Assembly: GCF_003429665.1 (NCBI RefSeq)
Contig: NZ_QUWK01000006.1
Span: forward strand, 1-64,000
Length of the DNA: 64,000 nt
Direction of reading: 5' to 3'
Origin: Sphaerochaeta halotolerans
GTDB taxonomy: Bacteria > Spirochaetota > Spirochaetia > Sphaerochaetales > Sphaerochaetaceae
Of the stretch, positions 18,244 through 26,135 are shown piece by piece (the stretch's first letter is position 1; each line of letters begins with the position of its first letter). The notes under the pieces were generated by a model that saw nothing but the letters and a program-made list of their open reading frames with translations, searched no databases and was not told the DNA's origin. The position numbers were made by a program, and so were the translations under genes.

Positions 18244-19008
18244 TTAATTCGAGTATTTGATTGTGGCTTGATAGGTAACTCCAGGATCACGGGAGAGGCC
18301 TTCAGGCCAGGGGATGTTTTTTGTCACCGATTTCTTTGCAAGAATATTCATGCCATCAATGCCATCCAATGCTTCCTCTCCCTGCAGCACTACGGTATTT
18401 CCTTTGCTGTCCTTGACTTCCAATACTGCAGAAATCAACAACTGGTGCACCGTACCAAGATTGGCGAGGGTCACGGCCAAAGCAGGAGAACCATCTTCAA
18501 GACGTGAAGGAGTTACCGCTCTCACCCCAACATTCTCAACAATCCTTGTAGGCAATACATACAAACTTGTCGTGTAAATATAGAGAAAATTGAACATTCC
18601 CTTGTCTGAACTGTTCTTCCCCTGTGAATACGGAATCTGCTCTGCTTTCAAGCGAAAAGAGAGCTCATTGGTTACTGTTCTTGGACCCCGATACTGTACA
18701 CGCACTACCCAACTGCTCTGCGGGGGAACTACCAATTTATTCGGAACAATAGAGAAATATGCATCCGCAGGTTTATTAACCTCATTTCCCTGAGCATCTT
18801 GGTCACGAATAAGTGCTGATAAGCTGATGGCGATTGAGTCATTGCTATCATTTACAATGGTGTAGGTCTTGGTGCTCTCAGCGCCCGTTGGTTGGAACGA
18901 TTGTTCGAGTGGGGAGAACTGATAAGCAAAAGCTGAAGAAAGCAACAAGCAGGTGAGCAAGAGAAAAACAATGGTCCGTTTCACTCTCTTATTCTGAATT
19001 TGGTTCAT
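18244..19008 (-). CDS. PapD-like periplasmic chaperone
   Basis: A 254-residue secreted protein with a signal peptide (KRTIVFLLLTCLLLSSAFA). It has two immunoglobulin-like domains as in fimbrial chaperones: domain 1 carries FSPLEQSFQPTGAESTKTYTIVND and the F1-G1-like stretch SIVPNKLVVPPQSSWVVRVQYRGP; domain 2 has LAVTLANLGTVHQL. It most resembles the archaic/sigma branch rather than the classical FimC. Its partner is the usher-like protein just downstream in the same orientation. Pilin subunits, normally encoded in the same operon, are absent from the neighbourhood. Confidence 0.8.
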   Translation of the reverse strand: MNQIQNKRVKRTIVFLLLTCLLLSSAFAYQFSPLEQSFQPTGAESTKTYTIVNDSNDSIAISLSALIRDQDAQGNEVNKPADAYFSIVPNKLVVPPQSSWVVRVQYRGPRTVTNELSFRLKAEQIPYSQGKNSSDKGMFNFLYIYTTSLYVLPTRIVENVGVRAVTPSRLEDGSPALAVTLANLGTVHQLLISAVLEVKDSKGNTVVLQGEEALDGIDGMNILAKKSVTKNIPWPEGLSRDPGVTYQATIKYSN

Positions 19009-19048
19009 ATTTCACTCTCTTATCATAACATTGAGTTAATTCGCTGTC

Positions 19049-19077
19049 AGTGTACGCTATCATACCTGATTCATCAA
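19049..19077 (-). promoter_or_regulatory. Promoter of the chaperone-usher operon
   Basis: Minus strand TTGATG (19072-19077), 17-bp spacer, TACACT (19049-19054), giving a leader of roughly 35 nt before the chaperone ATG at 19008. Consensus match only; a weak AGAG ribosome site precedes the ATG. Confidence 0.45.
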
Positions 19078-19093
19078 GTCATCTTGGACGCTA

Positions 19094-19660
19094 TCAAGAC
19101 AAAGCCATCCGCTTTAAGGCAGAATCAAAAGTCCCTTTAAGCATTGGAATGAACTGAAGCACGATGTCATCAATTTCACCAGGGAGTCCTGCTTGCACCC
19201 AATCGAGCAAAGTTCCCACAAACGCATGCTTGTAGAAATCAATCAGGAACGCAAGATCTTCTTCTGTTGTACCATACTCTTTTGCACGATCAACGAGGGT
19301 CCCATGGAGTAATTTCGCCATCTCACGGCAGAGATATCTGTCAAGCAACTCTCTTCCAAGACTATGATATATATTCACAATCATCGTCTTGTTTTCCACC
19401 AAATAGGTGCACATACTCCTTACTGCCGATTCTCCATCATCCCTCGTATGAATACTGGGATACCGACGGGCAAACTCTTGCCCTTCATTAATGAACAACC
19501 AATCAAGCAAATCGTAGATATCTCTGAAGTGGTAATAAAATGTCTGGCGATTCACTCCACAGCGATTCACGATTTCCTTTACGGTAATCTTATTCAAGGT
19601 GTGTTCCGCCATCAATTGCTTCAAGGATTCGGCCAGTGCCAACTTAGTCATCTGCGCCAT
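19094..19660 (-). CDS. TetR-family regulator (DhaS-like)
   Basis: A 188-residue repressor. The N-terminal helix-turn-helix reads ITVKEIVNRCGVNRQTFYYHFRDIYDLLDWLF (about residues 24-55), the form typical of the TetR_C_8/DhaS branch. The C-terminal ligand-binding half is all-helical with no recognisable ligand. AAAGGAGT precedes the ATG by 4 nt. A palindrome at 19691-19706 upstream is a likely self-operator. Its target genes cannot be told; it is transcribed toward the chaperone-usher operon and lies just upstream of that operon's promoter. Confidence 0.88.
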   Translation of the reverse strand: MAQMTKLALAESLKQLMAEHTLNKITVKEIVNRCGVNRQTFYYHFRDIYDLLDWLFINEGQEFARRYPSIHTRDDGESAVRSMCTYLVENKTMIVNIYHSLGRELLDRYLCREMAKLLHGTLVDRAKEYGTTEEDLAFLIDFYKHAFVGTLLDWVQAGLPGEIDDIVLQFIPMLKGTFDSALKRMALS

Positions 19661-19690
19661 GGGTACTCCTTTCCTGCCTCTTCGTGCATA

Positions 19691-19706
19691 TAATTGAACA
19701 CAATTA
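19691..19706. promoter_or_regulatory. Candidate TetR operator
   Basis: Perfect inverted repeat with arms TAATTG and CAATTA around a 4-bp centre, 30 bp upstream of the TetR start codon. Position and symmetry suit autoregulation; binding is inferred. Confidence 0.4.
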
Positions 19707-19835
19707 CGACGAAGTCTTAATAAATAGTATTAGTCATCCTACCGCAAAAATCTTTCTTTGACTACTAGTAATGTTTTATTGACACAAGAAACCTTTCATG
19801 GTAATGTTCCTTCCTGTCGGGTAACCGATACTGTT

Positions 19836-19909
19836 CGGGCTGTAGCGCAGGGGTTTAGCGTACATGTCTGGGGGACATGGGGTCGGCGGTTCAAATCCGC
19901 CCAGCCCGA
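19836..19909 (+). tRNA. tRNA-Pro (GGG anticodon)
   Basis: A 74-nt cloverleaf. The acceptor stem CGGGCTG pairs with CAGCCCG, followed by discriminator A; CCA is not encoded. The anticodon stem CATGT/ACATG encloses loop CTGGGGG, giving anticodon GGG and a G at position 37 as usual for tRNA-Pro. The T-arm GGCGGTTCAAATCCGCC is standard. It stands alone and is followed by a strong terminator. Confidence 0.95.
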
Positions 19910-19920
19910 TATAATACAAT

Positions 19921-19965
19921 ATCCTGTAAGAAGTATTTTCTTGCAGGATTTTTTTTATTTTTTTG
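19921..19965 (+). terminator. Rho-independent terminator of tRNA-Pro
   Basis: ATCCTGTAAGAA pairs with TTCTTGCAGGAT (one U-G pair), followed by a long T-rich run (19949-19964). Confidence 0.9.
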
Positions 19966-20091
19966 TGACCAAATTTCTCATGATTCTTGCAACCCTCCTG
20001 TTCACGCTCATCGCTCAACAGGACAGAATATTCTGCCCCAAGAAGCATCAGAAGTAGAGTCCAGCCATGCTGCCCCTCTCAGCGGAGAACG

Positions 20092-21117
20092 CTATATCCT
20101 CTTGACTGAATCCCGTATCTGAAGATAGACAGGGAGGGTCACATGAGGAGGATCAACCTTTTCACCTTCAACCAGTTTGATCAGTATATCCACAGCAAGT
20201 CGTCCCCGTTTACCAGTGTCCTGATGAACCGTAGTGATGGATGGAGTGAGGATCCTGCTGAAGATGTTGTCATCGAAGCCGATGATGGAAATATCATCCG
20301 GGACAGTTATCCCTGTTTTCTGGTAATACGATACCGCTTCACTGGCATAGTAGTCAGCAGAACAGACCACAGCGGTACAGGAAGTATCGGGGGAGGCAAG
20401 CTCCTCGTATAGAGCATAGCGTTCCTCCTTGACTCTTGAGAGGGGTATGAAATTCTCTTCGGCAAGGCTCCCTCCCTGTTCCTCAAGAGCATCCCTCAAC
20501 CCTAGAAAACGCATATAGTCGGAACCGGTCTTTTCTGGTCCGTTCGAGAGGAACACCATCTGACGGTGCCCCATTGACTGGAGATATTCAGATATCTGGT
20601 ACCCTCCTGACCTGTCTTCAATCCCGACACGGTAATATCGCATGTCGCCTTCTATATCGTAATCATAACTGTCGATGTGAACTACCGGACACGAAACCTG
20701 ATTGCTGATACGGGGTATGATCTCACGTGGCACCCACAGTATAATAACCCCCGCAAGCTTCCATGACTGGACGAATCTCAGCACCTCGTTCTGGTCACTG
20801 GTTGTATGAACCATCATATAATAGCCAAGCTGTCTGAGTTCCCATTCAATGTTACCAAGAATGGTGAAGCTGAAAGGATCTTCGAACTGCGTCTCATCCC
20901 TGCGTGGTTCACTGAAAAAGACAACCCCTACGATACGGGAATTCTCATGGGCAAGGATGTTCGCAGCCATGTTCGGTGCATAGTTGACTTCCTTCAGTAT
21001 CCTCTTGACCTTGTCTCGGACTACGGGAGACACCTTGCCGGTTCTCCCATGAATTACATTCGAGACAGTGGTAGGACTGACTCCAGCCATCTTGGAGATT
21101 TCTTTGATAGTCAACAT
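20092..21117 (-). CDS. LacI-family sugar regulator
   Basis: A 341-residue repressor: helix-turn-helix LTIKEISKMAGVSPTTVSNVIHGR at the start, the hinge VNYAPNMAANILA, then a periplasmic-binding-protein-like sensor domain ending ISIIGFDDNIFSRILTPSITTVHQD. The frame is open to 21231, but the ATG at 21117 places the DNA-binding domain at the N-terminus as is normal. It is preceded, with no Shine-Dalgarno, by TTGACA-17-TATAGT and 6 nt, so the mRNA is probably leaderless. It follows the GH4 gene and presumably controls the ABC transporter/GH4 operon through the palindromes at 25761 and/or 25834. Confidence 0.9.
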   Translation of the reverse strand: MLTIKEISKMAGVSPTTVSNVIHGRTGKVSPVVRDKVKRILKEVNYAPNMAANILAHENSRIVGVVFFSEPRRDETQFEDPFSFTILGNIEWELRQLGYYMMVHTTSDQNEVLRFVQSWKLAGVIILWVPREIIPRISNQVSCPVVHIDSYDYDIEGDMRYYRVGIEDRSGGYQISEYLQSMGHRQMVFLSNGPEKTGSDYMRFLGLRDALEEQGGSLAEENFIPLSRVKEERYALYEELASPDTSCTAVVCSADYYASEAVSYYQKTGITVPDDISIIGFDDNIFSRILTPSITTVHQDTGKRGRLAVDILIKLVEGEKVDPPHVTLPVYLQIRDSVKRI

Positions 21118-21123
21118 GGCCTT

Positions 21124-21152
21124 ACTATATGCATCTCCCCAAGCTTTGTCAA
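21124..21152 (-). promoter_or_regulatory. Strong leaderless promoter of lacI-type gene
   Basis: Minus strand TTGACA (21147-21152), 17-bp spacer, TATAGT (21124-21129), then 6 nt to the ATG at 21117. Transcription would begin at or next to the start codon. This decides the start of the regulator and gives it expression independent of the sugar operon. Confidence 0.65.
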
Positions 21153-21209
21153 AAGCCTGCATCAGATTGACTCGACTCCCCCTGCACTGCAGAGGGAGTG
21201 AGTCATTCA

Positions 21210-22565
21210 CTATTTTAGGTACCCGAGCCATTTACTCTGGACATCAATCATACGGGTCACCATGTCATTGATATGTGAGACCTGATTCACCACCGGGTTC
21301 GCGATAATTGCCTGAGTTGCCAATTCCTTACTGGCTTGCAGGACCGCTTCAGCGGTGAGATCGTAGACACCACAGTAGTTTCTCATCAGGGCAAGATAAC
21401 CCTTGGGGAGGGAGGGAACCTTGATACCCTTCACCCCATCCTTATTGATGACTGCAGGGACTTCGACCACGACCCAGGAAGGCAGGTCCTCAATCAGTCC
21501 GTCATTTATCACATTGACCGCAGCCTCTTCATATCCCAAATCGGTGATAATCCCTTCGATGATAGGAATCGCTCGCTCATGCAGCTTTAGCTCGATCTCA
21601 GGTCTCTGTTCGACGGTCAAAGTCGCACGATAATAATCATAGAAATCGAGGATTCCACGATGATCCACAATATCCCAGGCCCAGGAGAGGTATTCCCCAA
21701 AGTGACTATCCACGGTGATGGGAAGCAACTTGTAATGCTCAAGCATGAACTTCGCAATGCGTTTGTCGGTCCACTCGAAACGACCCTTCCGTCCAGGTCC
21801 CTTTTTATCGAAGGCTTCATGGCTCTCCATCTTCCCGGTCTTGAGATACGTCTCGTAGAAATCACTGTATCCTGCTTCTTGCTTGAAGAACTCGGCAGAT
21901 CTCTCGAGTACCTGTGGGTAGAGGTCTTCCCCTGTAGCTTTGTCCTTCAGCTCATACAAACAGCTGAAGTGATTGAGCCCGGCGGCACGGAAAGTGAGAT
22001 CTTCAATCTCCTTATCGAGCATGGCAGGCAACCAGCGATTCAGCCAGCCAATTTCGTGACACATACCGACGAACCTCGCCTGGGGATATTTACGCATCAC
22101 TGCAGTACCGATCGCAGTCATCGGATTGGAATAGTTGAATATCCAGGCATCAGGACAGATTTGTACGGCATCCCCTACAATATCGAGAATGTGGGGTATG
22201 ATCCGCAGTGAATGGAATACGCCTCCGGGACCTCCATTCTCCCCATAGACCTGATGCACCCCATACTGCAATGGTACTTTCCAGTCATCATCCCAGAGCT
22301 TGAAACGGTCTCCGACTTCAATCGAAGAGATAATAAAATCAGCTCCCGTGAAAGCCTCTTTGCGATTCAAGGTTGCACTCACTGTGAAATCAAGAGCTTC
22401 CTTCTTCAGGAACTCCTTTGCGATGCGCTCGACTCGCTCCATCGCAACGGCATTGATGTCAAGAAGCGTGACCTCACAGCCTGTGAGCACTTTGCTCTGA
22501 AAGATATCTCCGAGCATTCCGAGTCCGAACTGGAGTGATCCAGCTCCTACTAGTACGATTTTCAT
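21210..22565 (-). CDS. GH4 glycosidase, alpha-galacturonidase-like (CHEI motif)
   Basis: A 451-residue NAD- and metal-dependent glycoside hydrolase of family 4. The Rossmann start KIVLVGAGSLQFGLGMLGDI, the SNPMTAIGTAVM segment and the metal-site motif GMCHEIGWL are visible. GH4 subfamilies are told apart by the residues after this cysteine: CHSV in alpha-galactosidases, CHEV in the alpha-galacturonidases (LplD type). CHEI is nearest the latter, so release of galacturonic acid from oligogalacturonides is the best guess; alpha-glucuronidase or galactosidase activity is possible. It follows the two permease genes by 36 nt and belongs to the same operon. Confidence 0.88.
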   Translation of the reverse strand: MKIVLVGAGSLQFGLGMLGDIFQSKVLTGCEVTLLDINAVAMERVERIAKEFLKKEALDFTVSATLNRKEAFTGADFIISSIEVGDRFKLWDDDWKVPLQYGVHQVYGENGGPGGVFHSLRIIPHILDIVGDAVQICPDAWIFNYSNPMTAIGTAVMRKYPQARFVGMCHEIGWLNRWLPAMLDKEIEDLTFRAAGLNHFSCLYELKDKATGEDLYPQVLERSAEFFKQEAGYSDFYETYLKTGKMESHEAFDKKGPGRKGRFEWTDKRIAKFMLEHYKLLPITVDSHFGEYLSWAWDIVDHRGILDFYDYYRATLTVEQRPEIELKLHERAIPIIEGIITDLGYEEAAVNVINDGLIEDLPSWVVVEVPAVINKDGVKGIKVPSLPKGYLALMRNYCGVYDLTAEAVLQASKELATQAIIANPVVNQVSHINDMVTRMIDVQSKWLGYLK

Positions 22566-22601
22566 ACAGCGATGTTCCTTCTACCGGCTGACCCCGGTAT
22601 A

Positions 22602-23477
22602 TTATTTTATTGCTCCCTCTACCATCCCCTTTATGATGTAGCGCTGAGCGAACAGATAGAGGATGATAATAGGTACGATAGCCAAGAGAGTGGAAGTGAG
22701 AATGAGATCCCACTGTTTTAGGTATGCTCCGGCGAACGCTGTGACGGCAACCGGAAGAGTCTGCACCGCACCATTCGATCCTAGAACGAGATAGGGAAGC
22801 AGATAATCGTTCCAGATCCATATTCCGTTGAGAATCATTACAGTCACGATAATCGGCTTCAGAAGAGGGAATACGATTTCGAAGAAAATCCGCGGGTAAG
22901 AGCACCCGTCAATCGTCGCGGCCTCTTCCAGTTCATAGGGGATATTCTTGATAAACCCGTGAAACACGAAGATTGAAAGAGAGGATCCGAATCCGAGATA
23001 TGCGAACACAATTCCTCTCACGGTACCAAGAAGACGCAGGTTCAACACATTGCCGAGTATCCTCAGCCATCTCACCAGGGGGTACATCAAAACCTGGAAG
23101 GGAATGACCATAGCAGCTACGAAGACCATGAAAATGATAATCGACCATGTCTTCTTTTCGTTTCTCACAAGAACCCAGGCTGCCATCGATGAGAACGTGA
23201 TGATTACAAGCAGTGAAAGAACCGTGATAATCACCGAGTCCCCGAATGCGCTGAGGTAGTCGACCGTAGGATTGTTGAAAATTCTTGAGATGTTGTTGCC
23301 CAGCTGTCCCCAGTTCTCAGGCAACGCAACTGCATTTATGATAATCTCTCGGGAAGTCTTTGCTGAATTGAGCACGACCATTGCAAAGGGAATCATGAAA
23401 AGAATGAAGAGAAGAATCGTGAAAGCTTCAAGAATGAGCATGGGAGCCCGCCGTTTGAATGACATGGTATTCTTCAT
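22602..23477 (-). CDS. ABC sugar permease, MalG type
   Basis: A 291-residue inner-membrane permease of the CUT1 importers, with six predicted helices and the EAA loop EEAATIDGCSYPRIFFEIVFPLLKPI that docks the ATPase. The ATG at 23477 overlaps the preceding permease stop (TGATG), supporting it over the GTG at 23480. Together with the MalF-type partner and the binding protein upstream it imports an oligosaccharide. No ATPase is encoded here; such systems usually borrow a shared MsmX/UgpC-type subunit. Confidence 0.92.
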   Translation of the reverse strand: MKNTMSFKRRAPMLILEAFTILLFILFMIPFAMVVLNSAKTSREIIINAVALPENWGQLGNNISRIFNNPTVDYLSAFGDSVIITVLSLLVIITFSSMAAWVLVRNEKKTWSIIIFMVFVAAMVIPFQVLMYPLVRWLRILGNVLNLRLLGTVRGIVFAYLGFGSSLSIFVFHGFIKNIPYELEEAATIDGCSYPRIFFEIVFPLLKPIIVTVMILNGIWIWNDYLLPYLVLGSNGAVQTLPVAVTAFAGAYLKQWDLILTSTLLAIVPIIILYLFAQRYIIKGMVEGAIK

Positions 23478-24364
23478 CACATTTCCACCTCTTTCTTCTT
23501 GTTGTTCGAAACCTGGATCAAGGATACCACGACCAGGACGACAAAGAGCACAACAGCCTTTGCCTGCGCTTCGGCCATCTTGTTCGCAGTCGCGGTGTCG
23601 AAGATGTTCATCGCCAGCAGCTGGGAAGCTTTCACAGGGACCCCCATGAATCGGGTAGCCGGTCCACCATTCGTCAAGGTCAGGTTCATGTCAAACTGCT
23701 TGAACGAATTGGTCAGGGTCAGAAACAAACTGATGGTGAAGGCGTTGGCCATCATCGGGATCAGGATGTTGAAGACGTTGCGCACGAAACCCGCACCATC
23801 GACAGAGGCAGCTTCCATGAGCGACTTTGGAATGCTCTGGATCGCCGCGACGTAGATCAGCATGATGTAGCCGGAGAACTGCCAGGTATTGACCACCGAC
23901 ATCACCCAAATGACCGTCTCAGGTCTGCTCAGGAATGAGGACTGGAGCATTTCTATTCCGTAGGTTGTTCCAAGCGAAACCAGAATATTGTTCATGATGA
24001 ACTGCCAGATATAACCGAGAACGATGCCTCCGATCAGGTAGGGGACGAAAAATCCTGCACGGTAGAAGTTACGGAACTTCACCTTGCTCGTCACGATAAG
24101 CGACAGGGTAAAGCTTACTATGTTGACAAGAATGACGTTGATTATAGTGTAACCAACAGTTATTAGGAAGGAATGGATAAAATCGGGTGTATTGAACAGT
24201 TTCGAAAAGTTCTTGAAACCGACGAAGTGGATGTTGGGACTCACCCCGTTCCAGTCTGTGAGTGAATAATAGATACCCAGTGAGAAGGGCACAATGATGA
24301 TCATAATGAATGTGAACACGACCGGTGCCAGAAACAGGATATTCACTACGCTGCGCTGCTTCAT
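23477..24364 (-). CDS. ABC sugar permease, MalF type
   Basis: A 295-residue CUT1 permease. Six hydrophobic helices and the EAA loop MEAASVDGAGFVRNVFNILIPMM are present. A GGAGGAG box precedes the ATG. It lies 72 nt downstream of the binding-protein gene, with a strong hairpin in the gap, and is coupled to the second permease by TGATG. Confidence 0.92.
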   Translation of the reverse strand: MKQRSVVNILFLAPVVFTFIMIIIVPFSLGIYYSLTDWNGVSPNIHFVGFKNFSKLFNTPDFIHSFLITVGYTIINVILVNIVSFTLSLIVTSKVKFRNFYRAGFFVPYLIGGIVLGYIWQFIMNNILVSLGTTYGIEMLQSSFLSRPETVIWVMSVVNTWQFSGYIMLIYVAAIQSIPKSLMEAASVDGAGFVRNVFNILIPMMANAFTISLFLTLTNSFKQFDMNLTLTNGGPATRFMGVPVKASQLLAMNIFDTATANKMAEAQAKAVVLFVVLVVVSLIQVSNNKKKEVEM

Positions 24365-24391
24365 TCGGGGCTCCTCCTTGTTATTTTGAAT

Positions 24392-24423
24392 ATGATGTAC
24401 GGGCGGTTTCGCCCGTACATCAT
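24392..24423 (-). promoter_or_regulatory. Intercistronic hairpin between binding protein and permeases
   Basis: A perfect 14-bp stem with a 4-nt loop lies between the binding-protein stop and the permease start; no T run follows on the minus strand. Such hairpins commonly stabilise the upstream cistron so that binding protein is made in excess over permease. The role here is inferred. Confidence 0.65.
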
Positions 24424-24436
24424 TCGTGTAATAGTC

Positions 24437-25708
24437 CTACATGGTCGGCAGACTTGCGATGGCCGCCTTCATGTCTGAAATGAACTGATTCAGATTATTC
24501 TGGTTCTGGGCGAAGAGGTCGTACACAGGACCGAACACATTCTGGCCTGCACCGTCAGGAAGCATTCCGAAGAATACACCATAGTTTCCACCCTTGGCAT
24601 TGGCTTCCATAAGAGCTTGACTCAACTGTCCGGAGGGCTTGAGTGTGACCGACTTGAAGGCGGGGATCATACCGGCCTTGTTGACGATGTAATCATGTCC
24701 TTCAGCAGTTGTTGCCATCGACGCCAGGAACGCTTTCGCTTCTTCAACCCGCGGGCTCTGTGCATTTACGACGTACCAGCTGGGAGCGAACAGGTAGAGA
24801 CCGGTCTGCGGGGTATTCGTGAACGCGTGAGGAGCATATCCCATCTTGAAGGTGACGCCCATCTGAGCCATGTTGGGATCTACCCAGTTGCCCTGGTGCA
24901 GGAAAGCGGTCTTGCCCTGAGCAAATGAACCGACCTGGTCGTCATAGCTTCCGTTGAGCAGAATGTTCTGATCGGCATATTTGAAAAGGAGCTGTACATA
25001 TTTTGCGTACTCAGTGAAGCGTGCTTCATCCATCTTTCCCTTCAGAGCATCCTCAATTACGCTTGTATCAGTGAAATCAAGGCCTCCGCCCCAATAAACT
25101 GCAAGGTTGTGCTGAGCAGCGACCCACCACATTCCTCCTGCGAGGGAGGCTGCCATCGCCACAGGAGCGTCGATGCCGAGCTCTGCCTTCTTCGCTTCAA
25201 GGGTCTTGAATGCCTTCTCATAGGCATCGCGGGTCGTCAGAGTGGAGGGATCGATACCGGCCTTTGCCAGGATCTCTGCATTGTAGGCAAGTCCATATCC
25301 TTCAATGGCCACAGGGAAACCATACACGGTTCCATCCACGACGAATTCCAAGTCTGTATCGTCTACCCAAGGCTCTCCTTCCATGCTGGCAATATAGTCT
25401 TTCCAGACATTGTAACCGCCGAGTCCTTCGATCTGGAAGATATCGGGCATATCACCGGCCTGTGCTTTAGCCTTCAGAGCGCCACCATAATCAGCACCTC
25501 CGCCAAGCGTCTCGACTTCCACGGTCACACCGGGAGTTGCAGCAGAGTACTGTGCAGCATACTCATCGAGAGCATCTTTGATCTCAACCTTCAAATGGAA
25601 CATCTTCACGGTTGTTTTATCGCTGGACGCTGCTTCCTGTGCACCGCCGGCGAACACGCTGGTCACCAGAAGAACTGAGAACAGAACTACTGCGATCTTT
25701 TTCTTCAT
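24437..25708 (-). CDS. ABC sugar-binding protein (family 1)
   Basis: A 423-residue extracytoplasmic solute-binding protein. The N-terminus KKKIAVVLFSVLLVTSVFAGGAQEAASS is a signal peptide; there is no cysteine for a lipid anchor at the usual place, so it may be free in the periplasm. Family 1 features include FAQGKTAFLHQGNW and SWYVVNAQSPRVEEAKAFL. An AAGGAGG box lies 8 nt before the ATG. It heads the operon with both permeases and the GH4 enzyme. The ligand is inferred from the neighbour: a galacturonide- or galactose-type oligosaccharide. Confidence 0.92.
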   Translation of the reverse strand: MKKKIAVVLFSVLLVTSVFAGGAQEAASSDKTTVKMFHLKVEIKDALDEYAAQYSAATPGVTVEVETLGGGADYGGALKAKAQAGDMPDIFQIEGLGGYNVWKDYIASMEGEPWVDDTDLEFVVDGTVYGFPVAIEGYGLAYNAEILAKAGIDPSTLTTRDAYEKAFKTLEAKKAELGIDAPVAMAASLAGGMWWVAAQHNLAVYWGGGLDFTDTSVIEDALKGKMDEARFTEYAKYVQLLFKYADQNILLNGSYDDQVGSFAQGKTAFLHQGNWVDPNMAQMGVTFKMGYAPHAFTNTPQTGLYLFAPSWYVVNAQSPRVEEAKAFLASMATTAEGHDYIVNKAGMIPAFKSVTLKPSGQLSQALMEANAKGGNYGVFFGMLPDGAGQNVFGPVYDLFAQNQNNLNQFISDMKAAIASLPTM

Positions 25709-25760
25709 GCGAATCCTCCTTAGTACGGGTTAACCCACCCGGTACTGTTTGCATTTATAG

Positions 25761-25782
25761 ATAGGTGTTACGTAACACCTAT
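25761..25782. promoter_or_regulatory. 22-bp perfect palindrome, sugar-operon operator
   Basis: A fully symmetrical 22-bp palindrome with arms ATAGGTGTTAC and GTAACACCTAT lies just downstream of the -10 box, around the expected transcript start of the binding-protein operon. A central CG is typical of LacI-family operators, and a LacI-family gene ends the operon. Confidence 0.7.
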
Positions 25783-25787
25783 AGCTA

Positions 25788-25815
25788 ACACTACCACACC
25801 ATTTCTGGTTGTCAA
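25788..25815 (-). promoter_or_regulatory. Promoter of the ABC/GH4 operon
   Basis: Minus strand TTGACA (25810-25815), 16-bp spacer, TAGTGT (25788-25793). Flanked by one palindrome downstream (25761-25782) and one upstream (25834-25847), an arrangement that suits repression with two sites. Confidence 0.6.
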
Positions 25816-25833
25816 GAAAAAACTTTAAAAAAA

Positions 25834-25847
25834 TGGAAGCGATTCCA
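25834..25847. promoter_or_regulatory. Second LacI-type operator
   Basis: TGGAA-GCGA-TTCCA, an inverted repeat close to the general LacI/CcpA-type operator pattern, about 20 bp upstream of the -35 box. It could be a second site for the local regulator or a site for another family member. Confidence 0.5.
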
Positions 25848-26135
25848 CTTGTCTCCATCAGGAGTATATGGAGCTTTTCACTGGGCAGCGCATGAATCCT
25901 GTCTGGTTGAAGAAAAATATACGTTTCATAACGCTTTTTGGAGTGAATACACATACGTGATCATATGCATGAATATGCGATACTCCCCAAGCAGCAACTT
26001 TATGAACGACTTCCCTGCAAAATTGGGAGCGAATTATGAATAAGGTTGCATTCATAAAGCACAGTGAACCATCCCTTGTATCGCAAGGGGTATTGATCTT
26101 CTTCATCTGTTTGCCGTACCTCCCCTGGCTCTAAG
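25848..26135. other. Non-coding stretch with one possible micro-ORF
   Basis: No gene of known family. A CCCTTG/CAAGGG hairpin lies near 26079-26096. One small frame (26036-26134) with a ribosome site is listed separately. The rest shows nothing recognisable. Confidence 0.4.
26036..26134 (+). CDS. Possible 32-residue small protein
   Basis: ATG at 26036 with GGGAG 6 nt upstream opens a 32-codon frame starting MNKVAFIKHSEPSL and ending in a hydrophobic stretch (ILIFFICLPYLPWL-like). No family is recognised. It lies beside a transposase relic and may itself be debris from a mobile element. Confidence 0.2.
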   Translation: MNKVAFIKHSEPSLVSQGVLIFFICLPYLPWL

